Below, in pieces: positions 42,182 through 51,390 of a DNA stretch of 64,000 nucleotides. Both the position numbers and the translations under genes were made by a program. Source of the DNA: Candidatus Bathyarchaeota archaeon (GTDB taxonomy: Archaea > Thermoproteota > Bathyarchaeia > Bathyarchaeales > Bathycorpusculaceae); assembly GCA_012515445.1 (NCBI GenBank), contig JAAYYI010000004.1:1-64000 (forward strand), written 5' to 3'. Positions within the stretch are counted from its first letter, which is position 1. Each line of letters starts with the position of its first letter. The notes beneath the pieces are model-generated. The model saw only the letters and a program-made list of their open reading frames with translations. It did not search any database and had not been told where the DNA came from.

Positions 42182-42457
42182 GTGAACGTTCCTAAAGAAG
42201 TAAACACTTACTGTCCTAAATGTAAGCATCACACAGTCCACACTGTATCCCTCTACAAAGCTGGCAAACGCCGCGCACTCGCAGTCGGCGAACGCGCACA
42301 CGCACGCGAAAAAGAAGGCTACGGTGGACAAAAATATGCTCTACAGCACACCTTCGCAAAGACTACAAAGAAGCAGACTTTGCGCTTGAAATGCAAGACA
42401 TGTAGCTACATGTACCACAAAGACGGCATCCGCCTACGAAAGCTGGCGCTCGTCTAA
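42182..42457 (+). CDS. rpl44e: 50S ribosomal protein L44e
   Basis: A 91-residue zinc ribosomal protein. NVPKEVNTYCPKCKHHTVHTVSLYKAGKRRAL is the canonical N-terminus, with Cys pairs CPKC and CKTC forming the zinc site. GTG 42182 gives the expected start (MNVPKE); another GTG is nine bases upstream. First gene of the conserved archaeal run L44e-S27e-aIF2a-Nop10-PAC2. Confidence 0.95.
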   Translation: MNVPKEVNTYCPKCKHHTVHTVSLYKAGKRRALAVGERAHAREKEGYGGQKYALQHTFAKTTKKQTLRLKCKTCSYMYHKDGIRLRKLALV

Positions 42458-42485
42458 ACCATTTAAATTAACAGGAGAAAAAACT

Positions 42486-42683
42486 ATGTCAGAATGGAAT
42501 AAACTCATCCCAAAACCACGCAGCGTCTTCCTACGCGTAAAATGCCAAAAATGCGGCAACGAGCAACTACTCTTCAGCAACAGCGTTAACAAAATCACCT
42601 GCAACGTCTGCGGCGAAACACTCGCAACACCAACAGGCGGAAGAGCAGAAATCAACGGCGAAGTCCAATCCGTATTAGAGTAA
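42486..42683 (+). CDS. rps27e: 30S ribosomal protein S27e
   Basis: A 65-residue zinc protein with C-x2-C (VKCQKCGNEQLLFSN) and a second pair CNVCGETL, the S27e zinc finger. ATG 42486 has an AGGAG upstream. It lies 28 bases after L44e and 15 bases before aIF2-alpha, in the order found in many archaea. Confidence 0.95.
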   Translation: MSEWNKLIPKPRSVFLRVKCQKCGNEQLLFSNSVNKITCNVCGETLATPTGGRAEINGEVQSVLE

Positions 42684-42698
42684 ACGGAGCGCGACTTG

Positions 42699-43484
42699 AT
42701 GGCTGAGCGTAAGCCGCAGTACCCCGAAACCGGCGACCTCGTCATCGCCACAATCGAAACCGTAACAGACTACGGCGCTTACGCTAAACTAGACGAATTC
42801 GACAAACGTGGATTACTCCACGTCTCGGAAATTTCTTCTTCATGGATCCGAAACATCCGCGATTTTGTACGCGAAAACCAGAAAGTAACCCTTAAAGTTC
42901 TAAGAGTTGACCGCGAAAAAGGTCACATAGACCTCTCCCTGCGCCGCGTAACCAAGCGTGAACGCATAGAGAAAGTCAAGAGCTGGAAGAAGGAACGCAA
43001 AGCCGACGCACTCATCCGCGGAGTCGCAGAAAAAACCGGCGTAACCTTGGAAGAAGTCATAGCTAAAACCATCCCAGCCATCACCCAGAAATACGATTTA
43101 TATGAAGCGTTTGAGAAAGCTGCAATCGAAGGCGCTGAAGTCCTAACCGACCTAGGCATAGACGCAGCCATCGCGGAGGCCTTCGCAACTGAGGCACAGG
43201 AACGCATCCACGTAAAACTAGTCAAAGTCCGCGGAGTACTAGAAATCAAAGCACCCTCAGAAAACGGCGTAAAAGTAATCAAAGAAGCATTTCACAAAGC
43301 TAAACCCGAAAAAGTAAAAGACGCAAAAATCACCTTCTACGTTGTCGCCGCACCCAAATACCAAATCGAGGTTCAGGCGGAGAACTATAAAAGGGCCGAA
43401 GACGTTATGCAGAAAACCGCTGACAACATCACCAGCTACGTCAATAAAGCCGGCGGAGAAGGCAGCTTCAGAAGGGAAAAATAA
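42699..43484 (+). CDS. eif2a: translation initiation factor aIF2 subunit alpha
   Basis: A 261-residue protein. The S1 domain comes first (GDLVIATIETVTDYGAYAKLDEFDKRGLLHVSEISSSWIRNIRDFV...KVLRVDREKGHIDLSLRRV), followed by a helical domain (GVTLEEVIAKTIPAI) and a C-terminal alpha/beta domain that binds the gamma subunit. It belongs to the aIF2 heterotrimer that delivers initiator Met-tRNA. ATG 42699 follows a TTG immediately upstream; the ATG is preferred. Confidence 0.95.
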   Translation: MAERKPQYPETGDLVIATIETVTDYGAYAKLDEFDKRGLLHVSEISSSWIRNIRDFVRENQKVTLKVLRVDREKGHIDLSLRRVTKRERIEKVKSWKKERKADALIRGVAEKTGVTLEEVIAKTIPAITQKYDLYEAFEKAAIEGAEVLTDLGIDAAIAEAFATEAQERIHVKLVKVRGVLEIKAPSENGVKVIKEAFHKAKPEKVKDAKITFYVVAAPKYQIEVQAENYKRAEDVMQKTADNITSYVNKAGGEGSFRREK

Positions 43485-43664
43485 TTGGTTTGGCAACTTC
43501 GTAAATGCACTAAATGCAGCCGCTACACGCTGCACACAGATAAATGCCCCGTATGCGGCGGAGCAGTAAAGCTTCCTCATCCAGCAAAGTTTTCGCCAGA
43601 TGACAAATACCTAAAGTACCGCATGGCCGCAAAGATGGCTCAAACCCAAGAACAGGAGCAATAA
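43485..43664 (+). CDS. nop10: H/ACA ribonucleoprotein protein Nop10
   Basis: A 59-residue protein, below common gene-length cutoffs. Cys8/Cys11 (KCTKC) and Cys21/Cys24 (KCPVC) form the zinc site and HPAKFSPDDKYLKYR is the conserved Nop10 extension that contacts Cbf5. The TTG start abuts the aIF2-alpha stop. It acts in guide-RNA-directed pseudouridylation. The C-terminus is rich in Gln/Glu. Confidence 0.95.
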   Translation: MVWQLRKCTKCSRYTLHTDKCPVCGGAVKLPHPAKFSPDDKYLKYRMAAKMAQTQEQEQ

Positions 43665-43668
43665 GAGA

Positions 43669-44439
43669 TTGAAGGAAACATACATTAAAGAATTCACAGA
43701 AATCACACCTAACAACCCGGTTCTCATCGAAGGCCTCCCCGGCTTGGGCCTCGTAGGCAAAATCGCGCTGCGCTACCTCATAAAGCAGCTTAAACCCAAA
43801 AAATTCGCTTACCTATACAGCCCGCACTTCCCATACTTCGTACTCGTCAACAAAAAAGGCAACGTACGACTACTCAGAGGCGCCTTTTACTACTACCAGA
43901 ACCCCAAAGGCTCAGATATCATCCTATTCACAGGCGACTCACAATCGCAGACGATTGAGGGACAATACGAAATCGCCGACCGCATGCTAGACTTCTCAGA
44001 GAAACACGGCGTCAAAACCATCGCAACCATCGGCGGCTACCGCATGGAACCCAAAGAGAAACCCAAAGTCTACATAGCAGCCACCGACCAAACTATCCTC
44101 CACAAAGCACTCGAAGCAGGCGCAACACTCTCAACATCAGGCAGCCCAATCGTCGGCACAGCCGGACTCATCCTCGGACTCAGCAAATTCAAGAACATCG
44201 AAGCCATCTGCCTACTCGGCGAAACACGCGGCTACCTCCCAGACCCCCAAGCAGCCAAATCCGTGCTTGAAGTCCTAAGCGGCACATTCAACTTCGAACT
44301 CGACCTAAAAGGCCTCGACGAAGAAATCCAGAAAGCCGAAACCATGGTATCCAAGCTACAGGCCATCGAGCAGAAACGCGTCCTGCAAGCTGAAGAGACC
44401 CGAAAGCAAGAGGATAAGAAGACAACCTACATATCCTAA
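43669..44439 (+). CDS. PAC2-family proteasome assembly chaperone-like protein
   Basis: A 256-residue PAC2-domain protein (NPVLIEGLPGLGLVGKIALRYL at the start, SPIVGTAGLILGLSKFKNIEAICLLGETRGYLPDP in the middle). Archaeal homologues such as PbaA/PbaB assist assembly or bind proteasome-related complexes. The C-terminal 45 residues are a charged coiled coil. Start TTG 43669 is five bases after the Nop10 stop. It overlaps the convergent WecB gene by four bases. Confidence 0.9.
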   Translation: MKETYIKEFTEITPNNPVLIEGLPGLGLVGKIALRYLIKQLKPKKFAYLYSPHFPYFVLVNKKGNVRLLRGAFYYYQNPKGSDIILFTGDSQSQTIEGQYEIADRMLDFSEKHGVKTIATIGGYRMEPKEKPKVYIAATDQTILHKALEAGATLSTSGSPIVGTAGLILGLSKFKNIEAICLLGETRGYLPDPQAAKSVLEVLSGTFNFELDLKGLDEEIQKAETMVSKLQAIEQKRVLQAEETRKQEDKKTTYIS

Positions 44440-45557
44440 ACAAAGCTTTCTTTTATTACCGCCACAGTCCTCTGCGCTGCTGAGCCATCCCCGAAGGGCG
44501 ACTCAGCCGGCAACACTTTCTCTGCATTCAAAGCTTCATTCATAGCCGACAGTATCCACCTCGAATCCGTACCCACCACTGTGGCGAAACCCGCTTCAAC
44601 CGCTTCCTGCCGCTCAGTAGACAGCCTTATCACTAGCACCCGCTTGCGAATAGCTGGCGCAGTCGCCTCCTCCTGAACCCCGCCCGAATCCGTAATAATC
44701 AGCTTACAGTTGCGCATAAGCACAAGAAAGTCAAGGTAACCCGTGGGCGGCAAAACATGCACATTCTTCATACCCTCAACCTTGCCAATCAACCCATTCT
44801 CCGCTAGCCTCCTGAGTGTGCGTGGATGCATTGGGTAAACAAGCGGCAGCGGCGAGCGCTCAAAAACCTCAAGGAACGAGCCCAGCACAGTGGGGTCGTC
44901 CACGTTCTCTGCCCGATGCGCCGTCACCAACGCGTATTCCTCAAAAGGCACCTGCTCCATGACACGCGATGACCTCTCCGCAATCGGCAAATGCTCCTTT
45001 ACAGCGTCAATCGAGGTGTTACCCGTCAAAAACACTTTCCCCCACACATTCTCAGCCTTCAAGTTAACCACCGCATGCTGTGTCGGGGCAAACAGGAACT
45101 GCGATATGTGATCGGTTAAGCGCCTGTTATGCTCCTCAGGCATACGTAGATCATAGCTGCGCAGCCCCGCCTCCACGTGGCCGAGCGGCACAACACGCTT
45201 ATTAGCCGCCAAAGCAGCCGACAAAACCGAATTCGTATCACCCTCAACCAGCACAACGGATGGCTCAACTTTGCCGAGTAACTCATCCATCTTCATCATG
45301 ATCTCAGCCGTCTGCGCACCCGACGACGTGGACTCAATCTTGAGCCAGTAACCGGGCTTTGCAAGCTCAAGGTTCTCGATGAACTGCTGTGCCATGTTAT
45401 AGTCATAGTGCTGGCCACAGTGCACAAAAATGTAGGGCAACCCTTCGGCTTTTAGCGCGCGGATGATGGGTGCCATCTTGATGATCTCCGGCCGAGTTCC
45501 AGTAATCACCAAAACCGGTTTCTGCTTACCATTCACGGGTTTCCTGCTTGCCAACAT
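44436..45557 (-). CDS. wecB: UDP-N-acetylglucosamine 2-epimerase
   Basis: A 373-residue non-hydrolysing epimerase that makes UDP-ManNAc. Signature blocks include VITGTRPEIIKMAPIIRAL, HCGQHYDYNMAQQF, LVEGDTNSVLSAALAA, GHVEAGLRSYDLRMPEEHNRRLTDH and TDSGGVQEEATA. All expected active-site residues (Asp, His, Glu in these blocks) appear present. Together with the dehydrogenase-like gene at the right edge it suggests ManNAc-derived surface glycans. Confidence 0.93.
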   Translation of the reverse strand: MLASRKPVNGKQKPVLVITGTRPEIIKMAPIIRALKAEGLPYIFVHCGQHYDYNMAQQFIENLELAKPGYWLKIESTSSGAQTAEIMMKMDELLGKVEPSVVLVEGDTNSVLSAALAANKRVVPLGHVEAGLRSYDLRMPEEHNRRLTDHISQFLFAPTQHAVVNLKAENVWGKVFLTGNTSIDAVKEHLPIAERSSRVMEQVPFEEYALVTAHRAENVDDPTVLGSFLEVFERSPLPLVYPMHPRTLRRLAENGLIGKVEGMKNVHVLPPTGYLDFLVLMRNCKLIITDSGGVQEEATAPAIRKRVLVIRLSTERQEAVEAGFATVVGTDSRWILSAMNEALNAEKVLPAESPFGDGSAAQRTVAVIKESFV

Positions 45558-45692
45558 CCCAACCGCCCCAATGATGCTGGGTCAGCGTATTTAGTTTTAA
45601 GCTTTTGCTAAAAACAAGCAATAAAGAATCGATTGAATGAAATAGGACTTGCAAATGATAATATTGCAACTGTTGGCTCAAGGTGTATCTGC

Positions 45693-47723
45693 TTAGGTCT
45701 TCTTCAAGCAGCCCTCACGAGGCTCATAAACCGTTCCCTCACGCAGCAACTGGCTAAGCATACGCTCAATCTCGCCCTTGGCAATCTTATGCTTAGTCTC
45801 CAACTCGTTAACCAAAGCGTCACGTTCAACCATACCTGTAACCTTCTCCATCTCAACAATCGTCGAAATAACGATTCCTAAGCGGTCGCGGATGCTCTTG
45901 GGCCTGCCAGTCATGATTAAGTCAATGTCCACTTTGTAGCTGGACATATCAATGCCCACTTCTTCGAGTGAGCGTTTCATAATCGCGATAGCTGCTTCTG
46001 CATCCTCAGGCGTAACAGTTGGACGCAGTGCGACTTTTGCTCTGGCTTCGGCTACTCGGACAAGCGATTCAAGCTGACGGGCCGTGATTGCGACGGGTGA
46101 GCCTTCGGTTTCGCTTGCGCTACGCATAGCCAAATAGAAGTCACTAAGCCGCTTCAACGCATCCTCGCTCAACTCCGGCTTTATGTTCTTGGCGTAGCTG
46201 ACGTATTTGCGGAGTAATTCAGCGTTAATCTGGGCTTCAACTGGAGTTCTGCCGAAACGGTGCATCTCCAAAATGTGCCGAGACATCTTACCATCGGACT
46301 CCTTGTTAGGTATGTCACGCAGCACAAATATGAGGTCGAAACGCGACAGGATAGTGACTGGCAGTGAAATGTTCTCGGCAACCGTACGGTTCGGCTCATA
46401 CCTGCCTAATGAGGGGTTGGCTGCCGCGAGCACGGCTGTTCGCGCGTTAAGGGTAGCGACGATGCCTCCTTTAGCAACTGAAACGGTGTGCTGCTCCATG
46501 GCTTCGTGGATGGCAACGCGGTCTTCGGGGCGCATTTTGTCCATTTCGTCGATGCATGCAATACCCTTATCGGCCAAGACGAGTGCGCCTGCTTCAAGAC
46601 TCATGCTTCCGCCTTTTTCGCGGACGACTGCTGCTGTTAAACCCGCCGCGGTGGTACCTCTACCTGAAGTATAGAGCCCTCTGGGTGCTAAACGTGAGAT
46701 GTACTGAAGCAACTGTGACTTGGCGGTACCGGGGTCACCGATAATAAGCGCGTTAATTTCGCCTCTGATGTTGACGTCTGGCAGTTGCCGTGATACTCCG
46801 CCGAAGAGCAGGTACATGACTGCCTCTTTGAGGTGCTCGTTACCGAAGATAGAGGGTGCAATAGAAGTCATAATTTTCCTATGCACTTGAGGGTCTTTTG
46901 ATAACTCGACGATTTCGGCTTCTTCTTCAGGAGTCGGCGGAGAACTTTCAGGTTCCTTACCGAGAACTTCAACAGAATTAGCATCAAGTTGAAGAATAAA
47001 CGTGCGAAGCTTTCCCATACCCTGAAGCGAAGGCGCGAACGCACGGACGATGCCAACGATTGAAACGTGATCTCCGGGACGGGCTAAGTCAACTATTTCG
47101 TCGCCGATCAACTTCACCGCGAGCACACGGGGAAGCTGTCCAGGCGGCAAATCCTCAGGTTTTTCCTGTAACCTGAGGTCCTGTGAGTCGATGAACTGTG
47201 AATCTTCCTGTGTAAACTCGAATGGTCCGTCTCTGCCGCAGTCTGGTGCCATACAAATTGAGGGTGCCTTAAGAAACTGCCCGTTCTGGTCAAGATAATT
47301 CATGGTTCCACAACGTTTGCATTTAAACGCGGCAATCTGCACCATCGGACGTACTGGCGTGGCGCGGACAATGATGCCTTCAACCATCACCATCTTGCTC
47401 ATGTTCTTTGAGCCGAGCTTACGAAGCTGCTCTTTAGCAAGAAGTTTAACGACGCGGACAATAATCTTCTCTATTTTCTCAGCGTACTCAGCGTCTTCGA
47501 TCCGTAGCTGCTCATAGGCGCCTTTGCTGGCGTGCTGCAGGTACTCCTCGGGCTTCGCTAAAACTAGTTCTGATAGTGTCTGGTCAAAGCCGTAGAGTTC
47601 CTCAAACTCGATTGTTAACGAGTTCTTGCCGCTGATCGCTAGCTGCGCGATGCGTTGTCTGTATTTTTCTTTCTTGAAGAATTCTTGGAAGCGCTGAGTC
47701 GGGTCTATAGCCTCAAGAGTCAC
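45693..47723 (-). CDS. mcm: replicative helicase MCM
   Basis: A 676-residue MCM. The N-terminal domain has a zinc motif (CKRCGTMNYLD...CMAPDCG) and the AAA+ domain shows Walker A GDPGTAKS, Walker B ACIDEMDKM, sensor NPSLGRYEPNR and the arginine finger SRFDLIFVL. The C-terminal winged helix (VEMEKVTGMVERDALVNEL...EIERMLSQLLREGTVYEP) is complete. No intein is present. The GTG start at 47723 overlaps the end of the GINS gene by 11 bases, so the two are coupled. Confidence 0.96.
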   Translation of the reverse strand: MTLEAIDPTQRFQEFFKKEKYRQRIAQLAISGKNSLTIEFEELYGFDQTLSELVLAKPEEYLQHASKGAYEQLRIEDAEYAEKIEKIIVRVVKLLAKEQLRKLGSKNMSKMVMVEGIIVRATPVRPMVQIAAFKCKRCGTMNYLDQNGQFLKAPSICMAPDCGRDGPFEFTQEDSQFIDSQDLRLQEKPEDLPPGQLPRVLAVKLIGDEIVDLARPGDHVSIVGIVRAFAPSLQGMGKLRTFILQLDANSVEVLGKEPESSPPTPEEEAEIVELSKDPQVHRKIMTSIAPSIFGNEHLKEAVMYLLFGGVSRQLPDVNIRGEINALIIGDPGTAKSQLLQYISRLAPRGLYTSGRGTTAAGLTAAVVREKGGSMSLEAGALVLADKGIACIDEMDKMRPEDRVAIHEAMEQHTVSVAKGGIVATLNARTAVLAAANPSLGRYEPNRTVAENISLPVTILSRFDLIFVLRDIPNKESDGKMSRHILEMHRFGRTPVEAQINAELLRKYVSYAKNIKPELSEDALKRLSDFYLAMRSASETEGSPVAITARQLESLVRVAEARAKVALRPTVTPEDAEAAIAIMKRSLEEVGIDMSSYKVDIDLIMTGRPKSIRDRLGIVISTIVEMEKVTGMVERDALVNELETKHKIAKGEIERMLSQLLREGTVYEPREGCLKKT

Positions 47724-48288
47724 GTTTGTCCGCTCCGTTCTGCTCTAAAATCTTAGCCTTCCATTCCGTGATTATTCTACAAATCTGATCGTAAACGATT
47801 CTTTCTTCAGCCGTTAAGTTCTTAGTAACTTGATCGCTCAGTGCTGGGGTAGCAGCTAAAGATACTATTTTTCTTAGCCGTGAATTTACAATGTCGCGTG
47901 AGAGCTGCTTTGTTCGGTCGTATTCCTGGAATTTCTCTGATTGCTGAGTCTGGGTTGCCTGATCCTTTAACTCCACTAAATACCTGCGAAGCTTGGGGTA
48001 GAAGTCGCTTGGTATGTCAGTGATTTGGTCAGGTGCCTTTTTGCCTTCCTTAAAGTTGATGCGGTAAATTTTTGTGTTATCTAAGAGGTCGTCTTCGCGG
48101 AAGTGAACCATTGCGGTTGCTGCGAGTTCCTTTGCTACCCAAAGATAAACCTCGTATTCGTTGCCTTCGTCGAATGGTCCAACAGTTAATCCCGCCAACT
48201 TTATTTCGGGGCAGTTTCGGTTAGCGACAATCTTTACCATAGAATTCTCATAACAGAAGTCTAAAGTACAGATTTTTTTTGCTGTCAT
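47713..48288 (-). CDS. GINS complex subunit, B-A domain order (Gins23 type)
   Basis: A 191-residue protein. The N-terminal B-like domain (CPEIKLAGLTVGPFDEGNEYEVYLWVAKEL) precedes the helical A domain (SRLRKIVSLAATPA...LTAEERIVYDQICRIITEW). The B-A order is that of archaeal Gins23, as opposed to A-B Gins51. It forms with MCM the core of the replicative helicase and overlaps the mcm start by 11 bases. Similarity is moderate, so the exact subtype rests on domain order and linkage. Confidence 0.85.
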   Translation of the reverse strand: MTAKKICTLDFCYENSMVKIVANRNCPEIKLAGLTVGPFDEGNEYEVYLWVAKELAATAMVHFREDDLLDNTKIYRINFKEGKKAPDQITDIPSDFYPKLRRYLVELKDQATQTQQSEKFQEYDRTKQLSRDIVNSRLRKIVSLAATPALSDQVTKNLTAEERIVYDQICRIITEWKAKILEQNGADKRDS

Positions 48289-48573
48289 CGCTAATTCCCT
48301 TCTCTACTTGCCCACTGTGGGATTCACAGATATGGTGTCGGTGATGTAAAAAGGCTTTGCTAGCGAAAGTCTGCTAAAAGAGATGTAGAACTCGAAGATT
48401 CTTATGTGGTAAATAGCTACCTTTTCATATTTTACGGTATTTTTAAAAAATATCTAACGCGTTAACTCTCAATACCTCGAGTATCTATATGGCGGACTCC
48501 TCATCAGCCTTTAAGGCGAACAATAACTGGTTATGCGGAAATATCAAGAAACTTAAGGACCCTGCTGCCTGCT

Positions 48574-48798
48574 TCAGGCTGTTATTTCTAGTTGCGTTTC
48601 GCCTGTTTTAGCCTTAACGATGGCAGCGAAAATGTCCCCCATAAACTTGCTAGCGTTTAAGATTTCAATTTCAGCTGGTTTCCCTTTTTCGTCAAAGTTA
48701 ACTATGACTGCGCCATGATCCTCTGCATACGCTATCTGCTTCTTGCTAAAAAGTATACTGAGCGTATCGCTTACACCGTCATAAGTTACTTTACTCAT
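48574..48798 (-). CDS. DUF2283 protein (putative antitoxin)
   Basis: A 74-residue protein (KVTYDGVSDTLSILFSKKQIAYAEDHGAVIVNFDEKGKPAEIEILNAS in outline: YD...D.L.I.....V...FDE.G...GIEIL.AS) of DUF2283, short beta-rich proteins frequently paired with DUF4258 toxins. It overlaps the upstream gene by eight bases. Likely neutraliser of the partner, by analogy. Confidence 0.8.
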   Translation of the reverse strand: MSKVTYDGVSDTLSILFSKKQIAYAEDHGAVIVNFDEKGKPAEIEILNASKFMGDIFAAIVKAKTGETQLEITA

Positions 48799-49078
48799 AT
48801 CGCTTCCTCTTTGCTGGATATAACGTTACTATCAAGATGCTATTATCAGTTTCTTCATTGATAACTCGGAGTAGAAGATCATCTGAAAGGATCGATTGGG
48901 CGATTTTTCGTCCTAAATAACCTGAAGTAACATGGTCGGGTTTCTGAATAGTATCAATCGCTTTTTGTTGAGTAATGCCATTTTGCTTTAATCTGCCAAT
49001 TTTATCGATTGTGTGTGGCGAAAAGATAATTTGTTTTTTATCCGGAAGTTTGAAATTACGGTAATAATGTTGACGCAT
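48791..49078 (-). CDS. DUF4258 protein (putative RelE-like toxin)
   Basis: A 95-residue protein. FSPHTIDKIGRLKQNGITQQKAIDTIQKPDHV and VINEETDNSILIVTLYPAKRKRYE are the two halves of DUF4258, a RelE/ParE-related fold. Histidine and the C-terminal YPAKRKRY are the positions usually kept. It precedes and overlaps DUF2283, giving the order toxin-antitoxin. Activity not demonstrated; many such pairs are decayed. Confidence 0.75.
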   Translation of the reverse strand: MRQHYYRNFKLPDKKQIIFSPHTIDKIGRLKQNGITQQKAIDTIQKPDHVTSGYLGRKIAQSILSDDLLLRVINEETDNSILIVTLYPAKRKRYE

Positions 49079-49255
49079 ATTAATTTGTTGTATTTGATAC
49101 GGTTTGCTTAAGAACTTTATGAATATAACAATGGTTGATTAGGACTGAAAACCAATAGTTTTATCACATTTACCTTTTATCAATACCCATATCAACTTAC
49201 CCGACCGTATATCGTTCTCTTCCTGACTGCAAAAGAAAGAAAAGCAGAGAGGATT

Positions 49256-50866
49256 TTAGAAGTCAAGGATTTTTTTGACCACGTCGTTTTCCACTTCATG
49301 CGCCAACGGAATACCTGTCACCTGAGTGGCAATTGTGCTAAGGCTCATGAGATCGCCTCTGTTGAGCAGGTTTAGGTTCCATTTGCGATTACCCGCCATC
49401 AACTGCTTCAAACCCACGCCGACACGGTCCATCAGGTACGTGTAGACGCCAACGCTCTCCAGCGGAATCTCGCCGAAGCGGTCGCCGTATTTTGCTTTAA
49501 GCTCTGGAGTTGAAATGAAGAACTTGTCAGGTGACGCGCCAAATTTGACAGTGAAGCTCTTGGGCAGTCTGCCTTCAGCCGCTAACTGCTTGAAGTAGCC
49601 CGCCTTCATAGCTGCAGTGATTGGTGAGCGACCCATCAGCACTGCCTTAACAAGAGGACCGCCGCCGAAGTTGCTTAATGCTATAGTTTTGAATATGCTA
49701 GTTTCCTCTATAAATCCGCCAGCCATGACGAGGTCAGGGACGTATTTTCCTTTACCCTTTAGAATCTGTGCGCATTGCAGTACCAGCGCCTGCAAGTAGA
49801 GTGTTGGGGTACTCATTTCATCCATCATTGGCACTGGGCTCATGCCTGTTCCGCCGCCTGCACCGTCGAAGCTGAGTGCGTCGATTTTTGCTTCAGAAGC
49901 CCACTTCATAGTATAAGCTACTGCCGATGGGCGGTACGCGCCTGTTTTTAAGAAGACCTTCTTGGCGCCCTGCTTGCGAAGCGACTCGACATCCTCTAAG
50001 AAGCTTTTCTCTTTTGGAATGCTAACTCTGCTGTGGCGCTCAAAAGTGTTGAACACGCCCTGTTTGAAGGCTTCCTGTACAACTGGGTCTTCTGGGTCGG
50101 GGATGATGATGTAGCCGCGTTTCTTTAGCAGAATTGCCTTCTGAATATCTTTTAGGCGTACTTCGCCGCCGATGGCTTTAGCGCCTTGCCCCCAGTTGCG
50201 CTCGATAATGTTCACTTCCAGTTTAGAGAGGACATATGAGTCTACGCCAAGACGCTGGTCCTCAACGTTTGTCTGTATTATAACATCGCCGTATTTTCCA
50301 TCCCAAAACTTGCGGAAGCTGTCTACTCTGCGTTTCAATTCAGGAGAATGAGTGACTTTGCCACTGGTTAATTCTGACTGGACATCCATACCTGCGATGT
50401 TTTGGCCGACGGTGATGGAGACACCTGCAAGGGCAGCCCCGATTGCTAATCCATCCCAGTTAACGCGTGCGACCTCTGTTGAACCAAACGCTCCTGTGAG
50501 AATCGGAAGCTTTAGCTTCATGCCGCCGACTACTGTTTCAGTTTTGGCGTTAGTAAAAATCGCTGCTTCACTGTTTTCCTCTATTCCTTGTGCTTCAAAC
50601 AGGCCTGCTTGTATGCTAAAGTGCGACCAGTCTAAACCGAAGTTTTTGAGCGCTCCCGCGGTGCTGGTGCCGAACTGTGCTGGTTCAGGGTAGAGTGCTT
50701 CGTGTCCACGGAATGCGGATAGGCTTATTTCGCACATGACGGGGCAGTCGCGGATGCATATGGAGCACATGCCGCTGATTGCGCTTGCATCTTTGAGTCT
50801 TGTGTTGGTTCCGACGGTGGATTTGCCGTTTAGGTAGGAGCCGTTATCATGTACTCTCTCGGTCAA
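49256..50866 (-). CDS. glutamate-synthase-like FMN-binding protein (GltB2/MgsC type)
   Basis: A 536-residue protein related to the FMN barrel of glutamate synthase. N-terminal CSICIRDCPVMCEI suggests a cluster site. ILTGAFGSTEVARVNWDGLAIGAALAGVSITVGQ, SFDGAGGGTGMSPVPMMDE and VMAGGFIEETSIFKTIALSNFGGGPLV are the FMN/glutamate-binding barrel blocks. No glutaminase domain is present in the window, so it resembles the stand-alone archaeal alpha-2 subunit or the methylamine-glutamate N-methyltransferase C subunit. The reaction is therefore uncertain. Confidence 0.85.
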   Translation of the reverse strand: MTERVHDNGSYLNGKSTVGTNTRLKDASAISGMCSICIRDCPVMCEISLSAFRGHEALYPEPAQFGTSTAGALKNFGLDWSHFSIQAGLFEAQGIEENSEAAIFTNAKTETVVGGMKLKLPILTGAFGSTEVARVNWDGLAIGAALAGVSITVGQNIAGMDVQSELTSGKVTHSPELKRRVDSFRKFWDGKYGDVIIQTNVEDQRLGVDSYVLSKLEVNIIERNWGQGAKAIGGEVRLKDIQKAILLKKRGYIIIPDPEDPVVQEAFKQGVFNTFERHSRVSIPKEKSFLEDVESLRKQGAKKVFLKTGAYRPSAVAYTMKWASEAKIDALSFDGAGGGTGMSPVPMMDEMSTPTLYLQALVLQCAQILKGKGKYVPDLVMAGGFIEETSIFKTIALSNFGGGPLVKAVLMGRSPITAAMKAGYFKQLAAEGRLPKSFTVKFGASPDKFFISTPELKAKYGDRFGEIPLESVGVYTYLMDRVGVGLKQLMAGNRKWNLNLLNRGDLMSLSTIATQVTGIPLAHEVENDVVKKILDF

Positions 50867-51047
50867 ATGTCCAAGTCTCCAGCGTAATATATGCTAATTT
50901 GAAAATCAGTGCGTTTGTTCAGTATTTATTCCTATGTTACAGCAATTATACGAAAAAACTGCGGTGCTAGTGAAATAAATGTAATAAATGCACAGCCAAG
51001 CATATACTCAAGCAGACAGATGCACAGCCCGAAATTACTGGACAAGT

Positions 51048-51386
51048 TTAGAACTTTGTAAGGTACTCCTCAAAGTTCTTACGGTCACGAAGACACTGTG
51101 GACAGACACAGCTAAACGGCAGATTCTTAGTCGTACACATTTCAATATAACTGCAACCCTTACATGGGAACGCTTTACCGCAGCGGATACAGTTCTGCAG
51201 AAACACAACTTCGTCACCTAAAATGCTGCTTACGGTGTCTATGACCTGCTCGATGTTGTTGTAGCTCTTAATCGAGAACAGCATCGTGTCCCGGCTGTAA
51301 TCCAAGCCAAGATGCATCAGGTTAACGAATTTCTCGCGTTCCAGCCGCGGCAGCTTGAAGCCCTTACTGTTCAAAACAATCGTCAT
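51048..51386 (-). CDS. eight-cysteine protein in rfc operon, unknown function
   Basis: A 112-residue protein whose C-terminal half holds eight cysteines at residues 66, 69, 75, 78, 84, 93, 95 and 98 (CIRCGKAFPCKGC, MC, CVCPQC), enough for two metal sites. The N-terminal half is alpha/beta without a known motif. It begins four bases after the RfcL stop and is surely co-translated with the clamp loader genes. Family not recognised; a zinc or iron-sulfur protein that works with the clamp loader or in DNA repair is an inference from linkage. Confidence 0.7.
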   Translation of the reverse strand: MTIVLNSKGFKLPRLEREKFVNLMHLGLDYSRDTMLFSIKSYNNIEQVIDTVSSILGDEVVFLQNCIRCGKAFPCKGCSYIEMCTTKNLPFSCVCPQCLRDRKNFEEYLTKF

Positions 51387-51390
51387 AGCC

